A program made the position numbers and the translations under genes. Under the pieces are notes generated by a model. The model ran no database searches. It saw only the letters and a program-made list of their open reading frames with translations, and was not told where the DNA came from. A stretch of DNA of 64,000 nucleotides from a virus. Positions 25,791 to 34,965 of this stretch are shown in pieces. Location: the IMG/VR virus record IMGVR_UViG_3300042887_004758, positions 45,982-109,981 of that record. The stretch is one strand, 5' to 3'. Position 1 is the first letter of the stretch, and each line of letters begins with the position of its first letter.

Positions 25791-27998
25791 ATGCCATTAG
25801 GACAACTCTGTTTAACTGATTTAGGTGGATTCGAATTAACCGATTTGGTTAATATCTATTCCAATGTTGATGGGTTTACCACCCCAATTGTTCAAGATGT
25901 TTTGATCGAATCTATGGCGTCTTCTGAAGAGAGTTGTCCTTACTTGTTGACAGATGTACCCGAAGGTACAACACAAATTTATATAGAGACCGTTGGCGGT
26001 GAAGTATGTTTATATTTACCATTTCAAGAGATAAACTTATGTGAAGATTGTGATTTTGGTTTCAATGAATACACCGCTCAGACGATTGGTATACTCTCTG
26101 TTGGTATTTTGACTGCATCATGTACAAGTGAAATCACCGACTACGTAATTGATTGGTTTAATTCAAACGGTGAAGTTGTATTAACAAGTGGTTTTGGTGA
26201 TCAATTTGCCTATACCTTTCCACACCCAATGACGGGCAATGCATCACCACCTATAAATCCAGGTATATATGAACCAATTATCAGACAAGTTTTGATAAAT
26301 GGCGTAATCTTTTCATCGGTCGAATTTGGTAATAATAATGTTTTGACTTCATTAAGTGGATGTTTACCTAATATTGAAGTAATTGTTTCTCCGAACACCT
26401 GTGACAATGGAAACACTCCAAATGGTACTTATAGTCATAGTGTCACATATAACGCAGTCGTTGGTGAAATACCCTCGTCAATGGATATAGTCTTGGAAAT
26501 AGATTCGAGCGTAAACTATATTGCTTGGGCATTTGATGCCGATGCGATCACTGATCAGATTAAAGTTGTTTTTTCAGGATCGGCATATTCAGAAAAATAT
26601 ATTTTAGATTGGTTCAATGTTGGTCAATTGAATATATCTACAAGTTTTTCAGAACCACCTCCGTATGAAATACAATTTTTACAATCATCATCTGGTGATA
26701 GACAAGATTTGAAAAAAGTAAATTGTTTGACAGGATTTACTGTTTCTGAAGGGGACAAAATAATTTTTGAAGTGATTCCGAATCAATTGAATAATAATAC
26801 AAATTGGAATTTAAGATATAAATGCTTAGAAACATTTGATTGTGAATCTTGTTGGTTGACCGGTACTTCAAAAATTAATTTAACAAATGCGTTTGGAATA
26901 AATTCAATTCAAAATACTTGCACAGATAGAAGAGCCTTCTTATTTAATTTAAGTGGGTCATGTAGTAGTTTTGAAGACAACCTAAATGATTACTTTCAAA
27001 CTCAATTCATTATAAATCCACCAGGGGTTAACCCTACTTGGCCGAATACAGGTTCTTACTTTATAAATAGATTTCTCCCTAACGGATCAACCTCATATTG
27101 GGACACAACCTATTTATATTTTACACAATTAAGTTATAGTAGTTTTCCGATCAGTATTTCTCCCGCATGTAATACACCAAGCACCAACCAAATTCAATTT
27201 ACCAAAACTTATAACCCAGGTATACAAGAGGCAACTATCTACATGTATTTTACTAATCAATCTGAATTTTTATCGTATTGGAATAATTATCTCAGTGTTA
27301 GTAACCAATTTTCACCAACACAAAACACAAATGATCCTGAATATTATGAAGGTTATGTTTTCATAGTAAGACCACAACTGACACCAAATACTCAATGTGG
27401 TGATACAAGTCCTGATCCTATAACTTATTATATACCTAAAGATGCTTTATTCGTATCAGGACAAACAGATGGTGGAGGGTACGAACTTCAAGTTTTTTGG
27501 GGTCCAGTATATAATAACATTTCCGCATCGAATTGTGCGTATGGTACAATAAACAGTGTGGTTAATAGTTACACAAATTCTAGAACAGGAAATAATACTT
27601 CATTTACCAATAATAAAGGATCAAGACCTATAGATCCTGTTGGTAAGCTTGAAATTTCGACAATTAATTCACTTAATACTGGTGTAACTTTAAGCTATAA
27701 TTGGGTTTTCCATAGAAAATTAAATGAGACTTTACCAAGAAATTATAACGATACAAATATTATATATCCACAATACAGTTCTGTAACGTGCCCAAATTTA
27801 TATACTTTGGATCAAGCAAATAGTCCAAATACGGATTACTATAGAAGAATTTATGCTAGATATAGAATAGAATTAATAAATCCAAGTGATCCTGAAGAAT
27901 TCCGTGTCTTGAGTCAGTCAGTATCGGGAAATGATTTGGCGTTTGTTTTTAGTGGAGGAACAATAAATAATGTGAATACAAATTATGTAATTCAATAA
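25791..27998 (+). CDS. Fibre-associated beta-rich protein without TP linkers
   Basis: A 735-residue protein, beta-rich and low in charge, with paired Cys residues (LCEDCDFGF about residue 80; CESCWLTG near 363) at probable domain borders. It starts MPLGQLCLTDLGG and has repeated strand-turn patterns such as DYVIDWFNSNGEV and EKYILDWFNVGQL, which look like two copies of one module (near 120 and 265). Unlike its neighbours it has no Thr/Pro-rich linker. No enzymatic motif is seen. Its place in the middle of the fibre operon (gaps of 19 and 18 bases) implies a fibre or receptor-binding role. Confidence 0.72.
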   Translation: MPLGQLCLTDLGGFELTDLVNIYSNVDGFTTPIVQDVLIESMASSEESCPYLLTDVPEGTTQIYIETVGGEVCLYLPFQEINLCEDCDFGFNEYTAQTIGILSVGILTASCTSEITDYVIDWFNSNGEVVLTSGFGDQFAYTFPHPMTGNASPPINPGIYEPIIRQVLINGVIFSSVEFGNNNVLTSLSGCLPNIEVIVSPNTCDNGNTPNGTYSHSVTYNAVVGEIPSSMDIVLEIDSSVNYIAWAFDADAITDQIKVVFSGSAYSEKYILDWFNVGQLNISTSFSEPPPYEIQFLQSSSGDRQDLKKVNCLTGFTVSEGDKIIFEVIPNQLNNNTNWNLRYKCLETFDCESCWLTGTSKINLTNAFGINSIQNTCTDRRAFLFNLSGSCSSFEDNLNDYFQTQFIINPPGVNPTWPNTGSYFINRFLPNGSTSYWDTTYLYFTQLSYSSFPISISPACNTPSTNQIQFTKTYNPGIQEATIYMYFTNQSEFLSYWNNYLSVSNQFSPTQNTNDPEYYEGYVFIVRPQLTPNTQCGDTSPDPITYYIPKDALFVSGQTDGGGYELQVFWGPVYNNISASNCAYGTINSVVNSYTNSRTGNNTSFTNNKGSRPIDPVGKLEISTINSLNTGVTLSYNWVFHRKLNETLPRNYNDTNIIYPQYSSVTCPNLYTLDQANSPNTDYYRRIYARYRIELINPSDPEEFRVLSQSVSGNDLAFVFSGGTINNVNTNYVIQ

Positions 27999-28016
27999 AA
28001 AATAAAAAGAAGGAAA

Positions 28017-29639
28017 ATGCCAACAACGATTCAAATAAATTTGACAAATCCAGCCGCGGGGGCTACAATTTATGACGTATATGTAAGTGATTGTGAAGGC
28101 GGTTCCAATATTTTGGTGGCAAATGACATAAATGCGGCCACTTTTCCAATTTATGTTGACCTAAGTGCCGACGAGTTTGGTTTAGACGGTGTTACTTGTT
28201 ATGAATACATAATTTCAGCAGACACTGGTTGTATTTGTGAAAATGTTGTTGGTCAAGTTCCGATTTCACCAACACCAACAAATACACCTACAAATACAGT
28301 TACTCCAACAAATACCGTTACCCGCACTGTTACACCAACAGTGACTAGAACACCTACAACTACAACAACTCCAACCCCAACAACAACAGTACCCTGTAGT
28401 TGTTTTGAAAATATCTATGTTTGGTATACATGTAATACAGGTGGACAGTCTTCAACAATTTGTCCCGAACAAATACAAGTTGTGTACACTTTATGTGATC
28501 AAACAACCGACAAATTTTTATTATCCGAAGGTGTCGAAAATCAACAATTGATCACAGATTGTGTTATTTTGAGTTCAATTTCGATTGAAACCGCACAGGC
28601 AATACCTGGTCTGAACTTCTTATTGGATACCTCTGAATCTATTTGCTGTGGTGTACCTGTTTCACCAACACAGACACCAACACAGACTGTGACTCCAACA
28701 GTAACACAAACACCAAATAATACACAAACACCTACACCAACCCCTACAGTTACAAGAACAGTCACCAAAACACCAACAATTACACCAACAAGGACCAAAA
28801 CTCCGACTCCAAGTCCTTTTGGTTACACTTGTTTTAGTGCCGAAACAAAGTATAACCAAGATAGTGAACAACCTATCAATACTTTTGCTAATTTATTTGG
28901 TACTTTAGATACTGTTAATGTTCATATTTGTGACTTCTTGAATTGTGAAGATATTGAGCAAATTAAGACCGAAGGTAATTTGATAACAACAAACCTGTGT
29001 TTTATTTCAACAGATCCAAGACCCACGGTTGTAGGTGATAGTTCACAAGTATATGTTTTCAGCGCAGGAAGTTATGTACCTCTTACTTATGGAATGTTGA
29101 CATCGATCACAACAAGTGTTTCACCATCGATTGCATTCCACTATATAATGTTGAATAATTGTGTATACCAATTCTATCCCGGTTTTCCTGAGAATCCTTC
29201 TCCAACATCATCGACACCGATGTTCTTGGAGTTAGTCAATTGTTGTTCGGGTGATTATAACGTTACAAGAGACTATAATATAACAAATTCTGTGACAAAT
29301 AGTTGGGATTTTGATAATTACATACCCAATAACCCAACTATTACTCTGACAAGAAATGAAGAATACCGATTCCATATCTGTGCTGAGGGATATAAGTTTG
29401 CAATTGGAAACTTCAGAGGTAATTTCTTATTGGATGGAGATTTCTCACCAATCGTTGATCAAGCAGTAATTTCAACAAATAATACTACAGGTGAAGATCT
29501 AGGTACAATAGTATTTACACCAAACGAAGATTATGGAAATAATGATTTGTATTATTTCGCATACTCTATAAACGGTCAAACAGCGACAGGTTATCCCAAC
29601 AGTAATTCGTTCTGGGGACTAATAAATTTACAAGGATAA
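28017..29639 (+). CDS. Modular mucin-like fibre protein D
   Basis: A 540-residue protein. It has an N-terminal beta domain (1-82; IYDVYVSDCEGG, CYEYIISADTGCIC) closely similar to that of the next gene, a TP linker (about 83-122), and a Cys-rich module (about 123-215) beginning PCSCFENIYVWYTC and ending SICCG. A second TP linker (about 217-266) leads to a C-terminal domain (about 268-540) with a distinct beta-rich sequence, including a cupredoxin-like looking stretch PNNPTITLTRNEEYRFHICAEGYKFAIG and GEDLGTIVFTPN. The cupredoxin resemblance is weak, as I see no clear copper ligand set. Likely a virion fibre tip or decoration. Confidence 0.75.
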   Translation: MPTTIQINLTNPAAGATIYDVYVSDCEGGSNILVANDINAATFPIYVDLSADEFGLDGVTCYEYIISADTGCICENVVGQVPISPTPTNTPTNTVTPTNTVTRTVTPTVTRTPTTTTTPTPTTTVPCSCFENIYVWYTCNTGGQSSTICPEQIQVVYTLCDQTTDKFLLSEGVENQQLITDCVILSSISIETAQAIPGLNFLLDTSESICCGVPVSPTQTPTQTVTPTVTQTPNNTQTPTPTPTVTRTVTKTPTITPTRTKTPTPSPFGYTCFSAETKYNQDSEQPINTFANLFGTLDTVNVHICDFLNCEDIEQIKTEGNLITTNLCFISTDPRPTVVGDSSQVYVFSAGSYVPLTYGMLTSITTSVSPSIAFHYIMLNNCVYQFYPGFPENPSPTSSTPMFLELVNCCSGDYNVTRDYNITNSVTNSWDFDNYIPNNPTITLTRNEEYRFHICAEGYKFAIGNFRGNFLLDGDFSPIVDQAVISTNNTTGEDLGTIVFTPNEDYGNNDLYYFAYSINGQTATGYPNSNSFWGLINLQG

Positions 29640-29645
29640 AAAAAA

Positions 29646-31799
29646 ATGCCAACTAATGTACTCGTGGGTCTATCGAATGACACAATAGGTGTTGAAAATT
29701 ATGATATTTACGTTAGTGATTGTAACGATGGTATATTGGTTTATGTGACAGGTATAACATTCGAACAATTCGAATATACTTTTGATATAGAACAATATTT
29801 AACGGGATATTCAGGATGTTATAACTATTTTATTTCAGGAGATACAGGATGTATTTGTGAAGGACAATACACAAATATACCCGCATCCCCAACTCCAACA
29901 AAAACCGTCACACCAACAATAACTCCGACCAATACGGTGACTGCGTCTATAACACCAACAAATACAATCACACCCACGAATACCATTACTCCGACAGTAA
30001 CACCGACAATTACACGAACACCAACATTAACACCAACATTGACTAGAACTGTTACTCCAACATCAACTGTAACTCCAACCCCTCCCTGTCTTTGTTATGA
30101 AAACATTCAATTGAGTTTGGTGTGTGATATTCTTGAAGGTCAAAGCTGTCCTGAGTTTATTTTTGTAGATTATACAACTTGTGGTGGTAGTCAAGCGTCC
30201 ATTCAATTAAACTACGGAGCTTCAGGTATTTTGATCTCAGGTTGTTCGACACTCAATTCATTCCAAGTAAGTAGTTCAACTCCAATCTTGGATGGTCAAT
30301 TAGTAGTTGATTTCTCTAATGCTGATTGTTGTGCTGATCCACCTCTCTCTCCGACACCAACACAAACCAGCACATCTACGAATACACCAACACCCACACT
30401 TACACCTACCGTGACACCTACAAGTCTCAATTTCGCGGTTAGTATTTCAGGATGTTGCTTCCCGAATGTTCTTTCTACAACATTTACATTCCCAACCGCA
30501 GTATTTGTAGGAAACAGTTTTTATTGGGAAGGAAACCAACAATTCCCCGCACAGTGTTATTTGATCACAAATGTAATTTCTGTTGGTGATGTTTTCGGAG
30601 CACCGATCGCCACGATCGAAGATGTGTATGATCAATGTTCGGGATGTACAACCGTTAATGTTTGTCCTACACCGACACCAACAGTTACTCCGACCGTAAC
30701 AGTAACACCTACAGTAACAAGTACACCAACATTAACCCCAAGTGTTACAAGAACAGTCACTCCAACGTTGAGTCAAAACCTAATATATGCAAGAGTAAGT
30801 CCCTGTTGTCCTGAATTATATCCTGGACAGACGAATATAAGTGTCGTGATGCCAGCATCATCTTATAGTCTCCCGCAGGTTATAGTTGCAGACAATAACT
30901 GCTTCACGTTAGGTGTTCAACTTCCTCAACCAGGTACGATAAATTTGGTTTATCAATCAACATTTACTGCGGGGTCTGGAGATTGCGCATCATGTCTCTT
31001 AGTATATCCATGTCCAGTAACACCAACTCCAACACCAACGGTCACTCCAACACCGACACCTTCTACTTATTTCAAGTTGACCCCTTGTTGTGATTATGAC
31101 CCATCAATAACAATTGAACAAACGGTTGCTAGTTCCGCGTACAACTTCATTAACGGTAGAAGATATATACTCGATGGTGTGGCATATACAGTAGCGGGTC
31201 CATTAACCGGTCCTTCTTCTTACGTTCCATCAACAATAAATGGACCATATAACACATGTTCATTGGCTTTAGCGGCTCCTGTTGTACAGTTCTCTTGTTA
31301 TACACCACCCGCACCTACACCTTCCTCTACACCAGCATGTGATTGTAGAAGATACGTAAGTGTTTCGTATTTGTGTGATGAGATCGACCAAACAACATTC
31401 TGTCAAGGGTCGATAGATTTCAAATATACCGATTGTGAAACTTTGGAAGAAGTGGTTTCATCTATCGAGTTGTACAACAGTAAAGTTTTACAAGAATGTG
31501 TCGTATTCAATAGTATAGAAGCAATCACCGAACTGAACCCCGCGGAATTGTTCATCGTAGAAGTAGGACAGAGTGAGTGTTGTGGATCTGCCCCTCAACC
31601 TGATAGTTTGGTTTGGGAGGTCAGAAATTGTGTCACAGGACTTGTTTCTACCATGTCAGGTCCTTCGACATTAACAAATGGTAACGTTGTAAGAACTTCT
31701 GATCTACAATGTTGGTTGGTGTTAAATTTGTCACCACAACCTACTTACCAATACGTGTATTCGTCAACTCAAGTGTCTTGTAACGATTGTTTATCATAA
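29646..31799 (+). CDS. Modular mucin-like fibre protein E with multiple Cys modules
   Basis: A 717-residue beads-on-a-string protein. The N-terminal beta domain (1-78) is the sister of that in the gene before. Then come, separated by TP linkers, a Cys module of the CxC...CC type (about 143-232), three modules starting with a CC pair and ending CxxC or a single C (about 258-338, 374-458, 477-553), another CxC...CC module (about 560-650) and a last C...CxxC module to the end. No catalytic motif is visible. The design looks like a long extended fibre carrying small disulfide-stabilised domains. TP linkers are potential O-glycan sites. It starts six bases after the preceding stop. Confidence 0.77.
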   Translation: MPTNVLVGLSNDTIGVENYDIYVSDCNDGILVYVTGITFEQFEYTFDIEQYLTGYSGCYNYFISGDTGCICEGQYTNIPASPTPTKTVTPTITPTNTVTASITPTNTITPTNTITPTVTPTITRTPTLTPTLTRTVTPTSTVTPTPPCLCYENIQLSLVCDILEGQSCPEFIFVDYTTCGGSQASIQLNYGASGILISGCSTLNSFQVSSSTPILDGQLVVDFSNADCCADPPLSPTPTQTSTSTNTPTPTLTPTVTPTSLNFAVSISGCCFPNVLSTTFTFPTAVFVGNSFYWEGNQQFPAQCYLITNVISVGDVFGAPIATIEDVYDQCSGCTTVNVCPTPTPTVTPTVTVTPTVTSTPTLTPSVTRTVTPTLSQNLIYARVSPCCPELYPGQTNISVVMPASSYSLPQVIVADNNCFTLGVQLPQPGTINLVYQSTFTAGSGDCASCLLVYPCPVTPTPTPTVTPTPTPSTYFKLTPCCDYDPSITIEQTVASSAYNFINGRRYILDGVAYTVAGPLTGPSSYVPSTINGPYNTCSLALAAPVVQFSCYTPPAPTPSSTPACDCRRYVSVSYLCDEIDQTTFCQGSIDFKYTDCETLEEVVSSIELYNSKVLQECVVFNSIEAITELNPAELFIVEVGQSECCGSAPQPDSLVWEVRNCVTGLVSTMSGPSTLTNGNVVRTSDLQCWLVLNLSPQPTYQYVYSSTQVSCNDCLS

Positions 31800-31809
31800 C
31801 ATTCAGTGA

Positions 31810-32184
31810 ATGGAATTTAATATCAGTAAAAAAAGCACGTTACCCCTCCTTAAAGTAGAACTTACTAAGGATGGGGTAACGATGTTTACTGATTTTATAG
31901 ATGACCTTGAAAAGGCGACGATTTTTTTTTCAATGAATGATGTTGCCACAGGAACCAAGAAAGTTGTAAACGAAAGGGCGTATATTACAGCAAAAGAATT
32001 TACTGAACCTGAAACAAATACCGAATATTATATTTTTTATAAATTCAGATCTCAGGACACAAACAGGGTTGGAAGATATGAAGGTGAATTTTTTATATCT
32101 ATACCCGGAAAAGGTGTTTTAAAAACTCCCATCCGTGAACCTTTATTTATTAATGTCAAGGACTCGATTGATTTAACGATCTAA
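31810..32184 (+). CDS. Stand-alone paralogue of the fibre A N-terminal domain
   Basis: This 124-residue protein aligns along its length with residues 1-115 of the protein at 22247-24481. Shared segments are KKS-x-LP-[IL]-LKVEL, ATIFFSM / STIFFSM, TGTKKV / TGVKRI, and a final strand pair FINVKDSI / KIGIIDSI. The fused copy continues into a TP linker; this one stops. The domain may be an attachment module for the fibres, with the single-domain version acting as an adaptor or competitor. That is inference. Ten bases separate it from the preceding fibre gene. Confidence 0.75.
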   Translation: MEFNISKKSTLPLLKVELTKDGVTMFTDFIDDLEKATIFFSMNDVATGTKKVVNERAYITAKEFTEPETNTEYYIFYKFRSQDTNRVGRYEGEFFISIPGKGVLKTPIREPLFINVKDSIDLTI

Positions 32185-32198
32185 TTGTTTTATGTTTT
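32168..32198 (+). promoter_or_regulatory. Host-like promoter TTG-N20-TATGTTTT before DNA polymerase
   Basis: TTG at 32168-32170, a 20-base spacer and TATGTTTT at 32191-32198 match the Bacteroidota consensus TTG-N17-23-TAnnTTTG except for the last base. A transcript would start near 32205, giving a leader of about 46 bases that contains the hairpin at 32211-32227. Confidence 0.5.
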
Positions 32199-32210
32199 TC
32201 AAAAGGTAAA

Positions 32211-32227
32211 TGTCGGATGACCCGACA
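32211..32227 (+). promoter_or_regulatory. Leader hairpin, possible translational operator of DNA polymerase
   Basis: TGTCGGATGACCCGACA folds into a six-base-pair stem with a five-base loop, 23 bases before the polymerase ATG, with no U-run after it. In T4, gp43 represses its own synthesis by binding a hairpin in its mRNA leader. The position here is comparable, but the loop sequence differs and binding is untested. Confidence 0.5.
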
Positions 32228-32250
32228 GCTAATAAACCATTTGAAAAATT

Positions 32251-34965
32251 ATGAAAGAAGCACCATCACCCGACGTTATTAAGTCCTTTCTTGAGGGAAG
32301 TGACCCTGAGGAATACATCGTTTCCGTTGAATTTGATTTCGTAAACGACTGTATATATAAAATCAAAGAAGTACCTGGTAAGGGTAAAACAATCCAAAGG
32401 GACACATTTATTCCCTTCGCTTGGGTTGGAGATTTAAGATCTCTGAAGTTCTATAATGGATCCAAAGAACTTCAACAAAAAGCAATTAGTGAACACAAAA
32501 TTGTTATTGAAAAACTCGAAACCCACGACAACGATCGATTGGAGAAGGGGTTGACCTTTATGGTTAAATGTCTCAATGGTTATCGTAGTTTGATTAAATT
32601 CTTCCGTGACGGAGGACTTGATCCTTATGGTGAAAAAGGTAAGGATAAGATTATGATCCTACCACCTGTGGAACAATATCTTATCCAAAGAGAAAAAAGG
32701 TTGTTCAAAGGTTTTTCTGAATATAACGAGATCACCCGTTTTGTATTTGACTTGGAGACGACCTCTTTGGAACCGAAGGACGGTCGTATCTTTATGATCG
32801 GTATGAAAACCAACAAAGGTTATCATCGGGTTATTGAATGTCATGACGATGAAACCGAGAAGAATGGTATTATTGAATTCTTCAAGGTAATCAATGAACT
32901 CAAACCCTCCATCATTGGATCTTATAATGGATTCAACTTTGACTGGTTTTGGATCTTTGAAAGGTGCAAGATCTTGGGTTTGGATATTAAGCAAATCTGT
33001 ATATCCCTTAACCCTGAGAGAAAGATTTCTCAAAGGGAAAATATGTTGAAACTCGCCAACGAGGTGGAGAAGTATGTCCAAACCTCTATTTGGGGTTATA
33101 ATGTGATTGATATTATCCATGCGGTAAGAAGAGCTCAAGCCATCAACTCCGATATTAAATCGGCTGGTCTTAAGTACATCACCAAATATATCGGAGCAAA
33201 CAAAGAAAATCGTGTGTATATTGATCACACAGACATAGGTCCTTTTTATCGTGATAATGAAAACTTTTGGTTAAATGTCCAAAACGGAAATTGGAGAAAA
33301 GATAAAGAAGAGTTCAAGGATTTGGATGTTCGGTTTCCCGGTGTTTACCAAAAGGTGACGGGTATGGAACTTGTGGAGAAATATCTTGACGGTGACTTGG
33401 AGGAAACGATGGTTGTGGATGAAGAATATAACCAAGCATCTTTCCTTCTTGCGTCCATGCTTCCCACCACCTATGAAAGGGTTTCAACGATGGGAACGGC
33501 AACTCTGTGGAAGATGCTTATGCTCGCATGGTCATATAAATATAAGCTCGCCATTCCTGCAAAAGAAGAAAAAACTAATTTTGTCGGAGGATTGTCTCGA
33601 CTAATCAAGGTGGGGTATTCTGAAAATGTCTTGAAACTTGACTTCTCTTCTCTTTATCCTTCCATCCAACTTGTTCATGATGTCTTTCCTGAATGTGATG
33701 TGACCAATGCGATGAAGGGGATGCTTAAGTTTTTCCGTGATGCGAGGATTCAATATAAACAACTCGCCGAAGACCATTATTCCACCAATCCGAAGTTGTC
33801 ATCACAATATAACAGAAAGCAACTTCCGATTAAGATCTTTATCAACTCTATGTTCGGTGCATTGTCCGCTCCTCAAGTATTCCATTGGGGTGATATGTAT
33901 ATGGGTGAACAGATCACTTGTACAGGAAGACAATACTTGCGTCAGATGATCAAGTTCTTTATGGACAAGGGATTTGACCCCCTCGTTATGGATACTGACG
34001 GTGTGAACTTCTCTTCACCACCCGATGTAGAGGACTATGAATATATCGGAAAGGGATTGAACTGGAAGGTTGAAAAGGGAAAGGTATATAAGGGAACTGA
34101 AGCTCACGTGGCCGAGTATAATGACATCTATATGAGGGGAGAGATGGCTTTGGATACCGACGGGGTTTGGCCTTCTTGTATCAATGTGGCGAGAAAGAAC
34201 TATGCTCTTGTAACGGCAAAAGGAAAAATCAAACTTGTGGGGAATACCATTAAGTCAAAGAAACTTCCGATCTATATTGAGGAATTTATTGACAAGGGAT
34301 TGAGAATGCTTCTCGCCGGTGATGGTGAAGGGTTTGTTGCATATTACTACGATTATATAGATCAGATTTATAACCGTCAAATCCCTTTGTTAAAAATCGC
34401 AAACAGAGCAAAAGTAAAACTGTCTATTGATGATTATGTCAAAAGGTGTGGTATGAAAACTACCGCAGGAAATCCGATGTCACGGATGGCTCATATGGAA
34501 CTTGCTATTAAAGAAAACCTGAAGGTAGATCTTGGCGATGTGATTTATTATGTAAATAATGGAACCCGCCAATCTCACGGGGATGTTCAAAAGAAAAAAG
34601 ATGAGTTAATTATCAACTGTTATCGTTTGGATCCACAAGATATTGAAAATAACCCCGATAAGGTGGGGGAATATAATGTTCCAAGGGCGATTAATACCAT
34701 CAACAAACGAATTGAACCTCTATTGGTTGTGTTTGATGAAATTGTTCGTGATAACCTTTTGATTGATAATCCAAAAGATAAGTATGTGTTCACAAAAACA
34801 CAATGTAAACTTATTAATGGTAAGCCGATCAAGGAAACCGACCAAGATTCTTTGGATGAGGTTTTGACTATTTCAGATCAGGAACTTGAGTATTGGAGAA
34901 AGAGGGGACTTTCACCAAACTATATCTACGAACTTGCAGATTTGGAGTTGGTTAATCCCACTTAA
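32251..34965 (+). CDS. 43: Family-B replicative DNA polymerase (T4 gp43-like)
   Basis: The 904-residue polymerase is close in length to T4 gp43 (898). The proofreading exonuclease motifs are exo I FVFDLETTSL (about 163-172) and exo II GSYNGFNFDWFW (about 223-234). Polymerase motif A is LKLDFSSLYPSIQ (about 463), motif B KIFINSMFGA (about 528), motif C PLVMDTDGVNF (about 578), and ARKNYAL lies where family members have the KxY motif. Motif C has DTDG where DTDS is usual, leaving both metal-binding Asp residues intact. It is read on the plus strand after the fibre block, from its own host-like promoter, and its 3' end overlaps by 14 bases the convergent gene at 34952. G+C appears higher than in the neighbouring fibre and glycosyltransferase genes. 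Confidence 0.97.
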   Translation: MKEAPSPDVIKSFLEGSDPEEYIVSVEFDFVNDCIYKIKEVPGKGKTIQRDTFIPFAWVGDLRSLKFYNGSKELQQKAISEHKIVIEKLETHDNDRLEKGLTFMVKCLNGYRSLIKFFRDGGLDPYGEKGKDKIMILPPVEQYLIQREKRLFKGFSEYNEITRFVFDLETTSLEPKDGRIFMIGMKTNKGYHRVIECHDDETEKNGIIEFFKVINELKPSIIGSYNGFNFDWFWIFERCKILGLDIKQICISLNPERKISQRENMLKLANEVEKYVQTSIWGYNVIDIIHAVRRAQAINSDIKSAGLKYITKYIGANKENRVYIDHTDIGPFYRDNENFWLNVQNGNWRKDKEEFKDLDVRFPGVYQKVTGMELVEKYLDGDLEETMVVDEEYNQASFLLASMLPTTYERVSTMGTATLWKMLMLAWSYKYKLAIPAKEEKTNFVGGLSRLIKVGYSENVLKLDFSSLYPSIQLVHDVFPECDVTNAMKGMLKFFRDARIQYKQLAEDHYSTNPKLSSQYNRKQLPIKIFINSMFGALSAPQVFHWGDMYMGEQITCTGRQYLRQMIKFFMDKGFDPLVMDTDGVNFSSPPDVEDYEYIGKGLNWKVEKGKVYKGTEAHVAEYNDIYMRGEMALDTDGVWPSCINVARKNYALVTAKGKIKLVGNTIKSKKLPIYIEEFIDKGLRMLLAGDGEGFVAYYYDYIDQIYNRQIPLLKIANRAKVKLSIDDYVKRCGMKTTAGNPMSRMAHMELAIKENLKVDLGDVIYYVNNGTRQSHGDVQKKKDELIINCYRLDPQDIENNPDKVGEYNVPRAINTINKRIEPLLVVFDEIVRDNLLIDNPKDKYVFTKTQCKLINGKPIKETDQDSLDEVLTISDQELEYWRKRGLSPNYIYELADLELVNPT

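Noticed and set aside
29275-29580. Cupredoxin domain with copper in fibre D
   Set aside because: The strand pattern is suggestive, but a complete His-Cys-His/Met ligand set is not visible.
32659-33228. 189-codon minus-strand frame inside DNA polymerase
   Set aside because: Lies opposite the exonuclease domain with intact motifs; no promoter or start context of its own.
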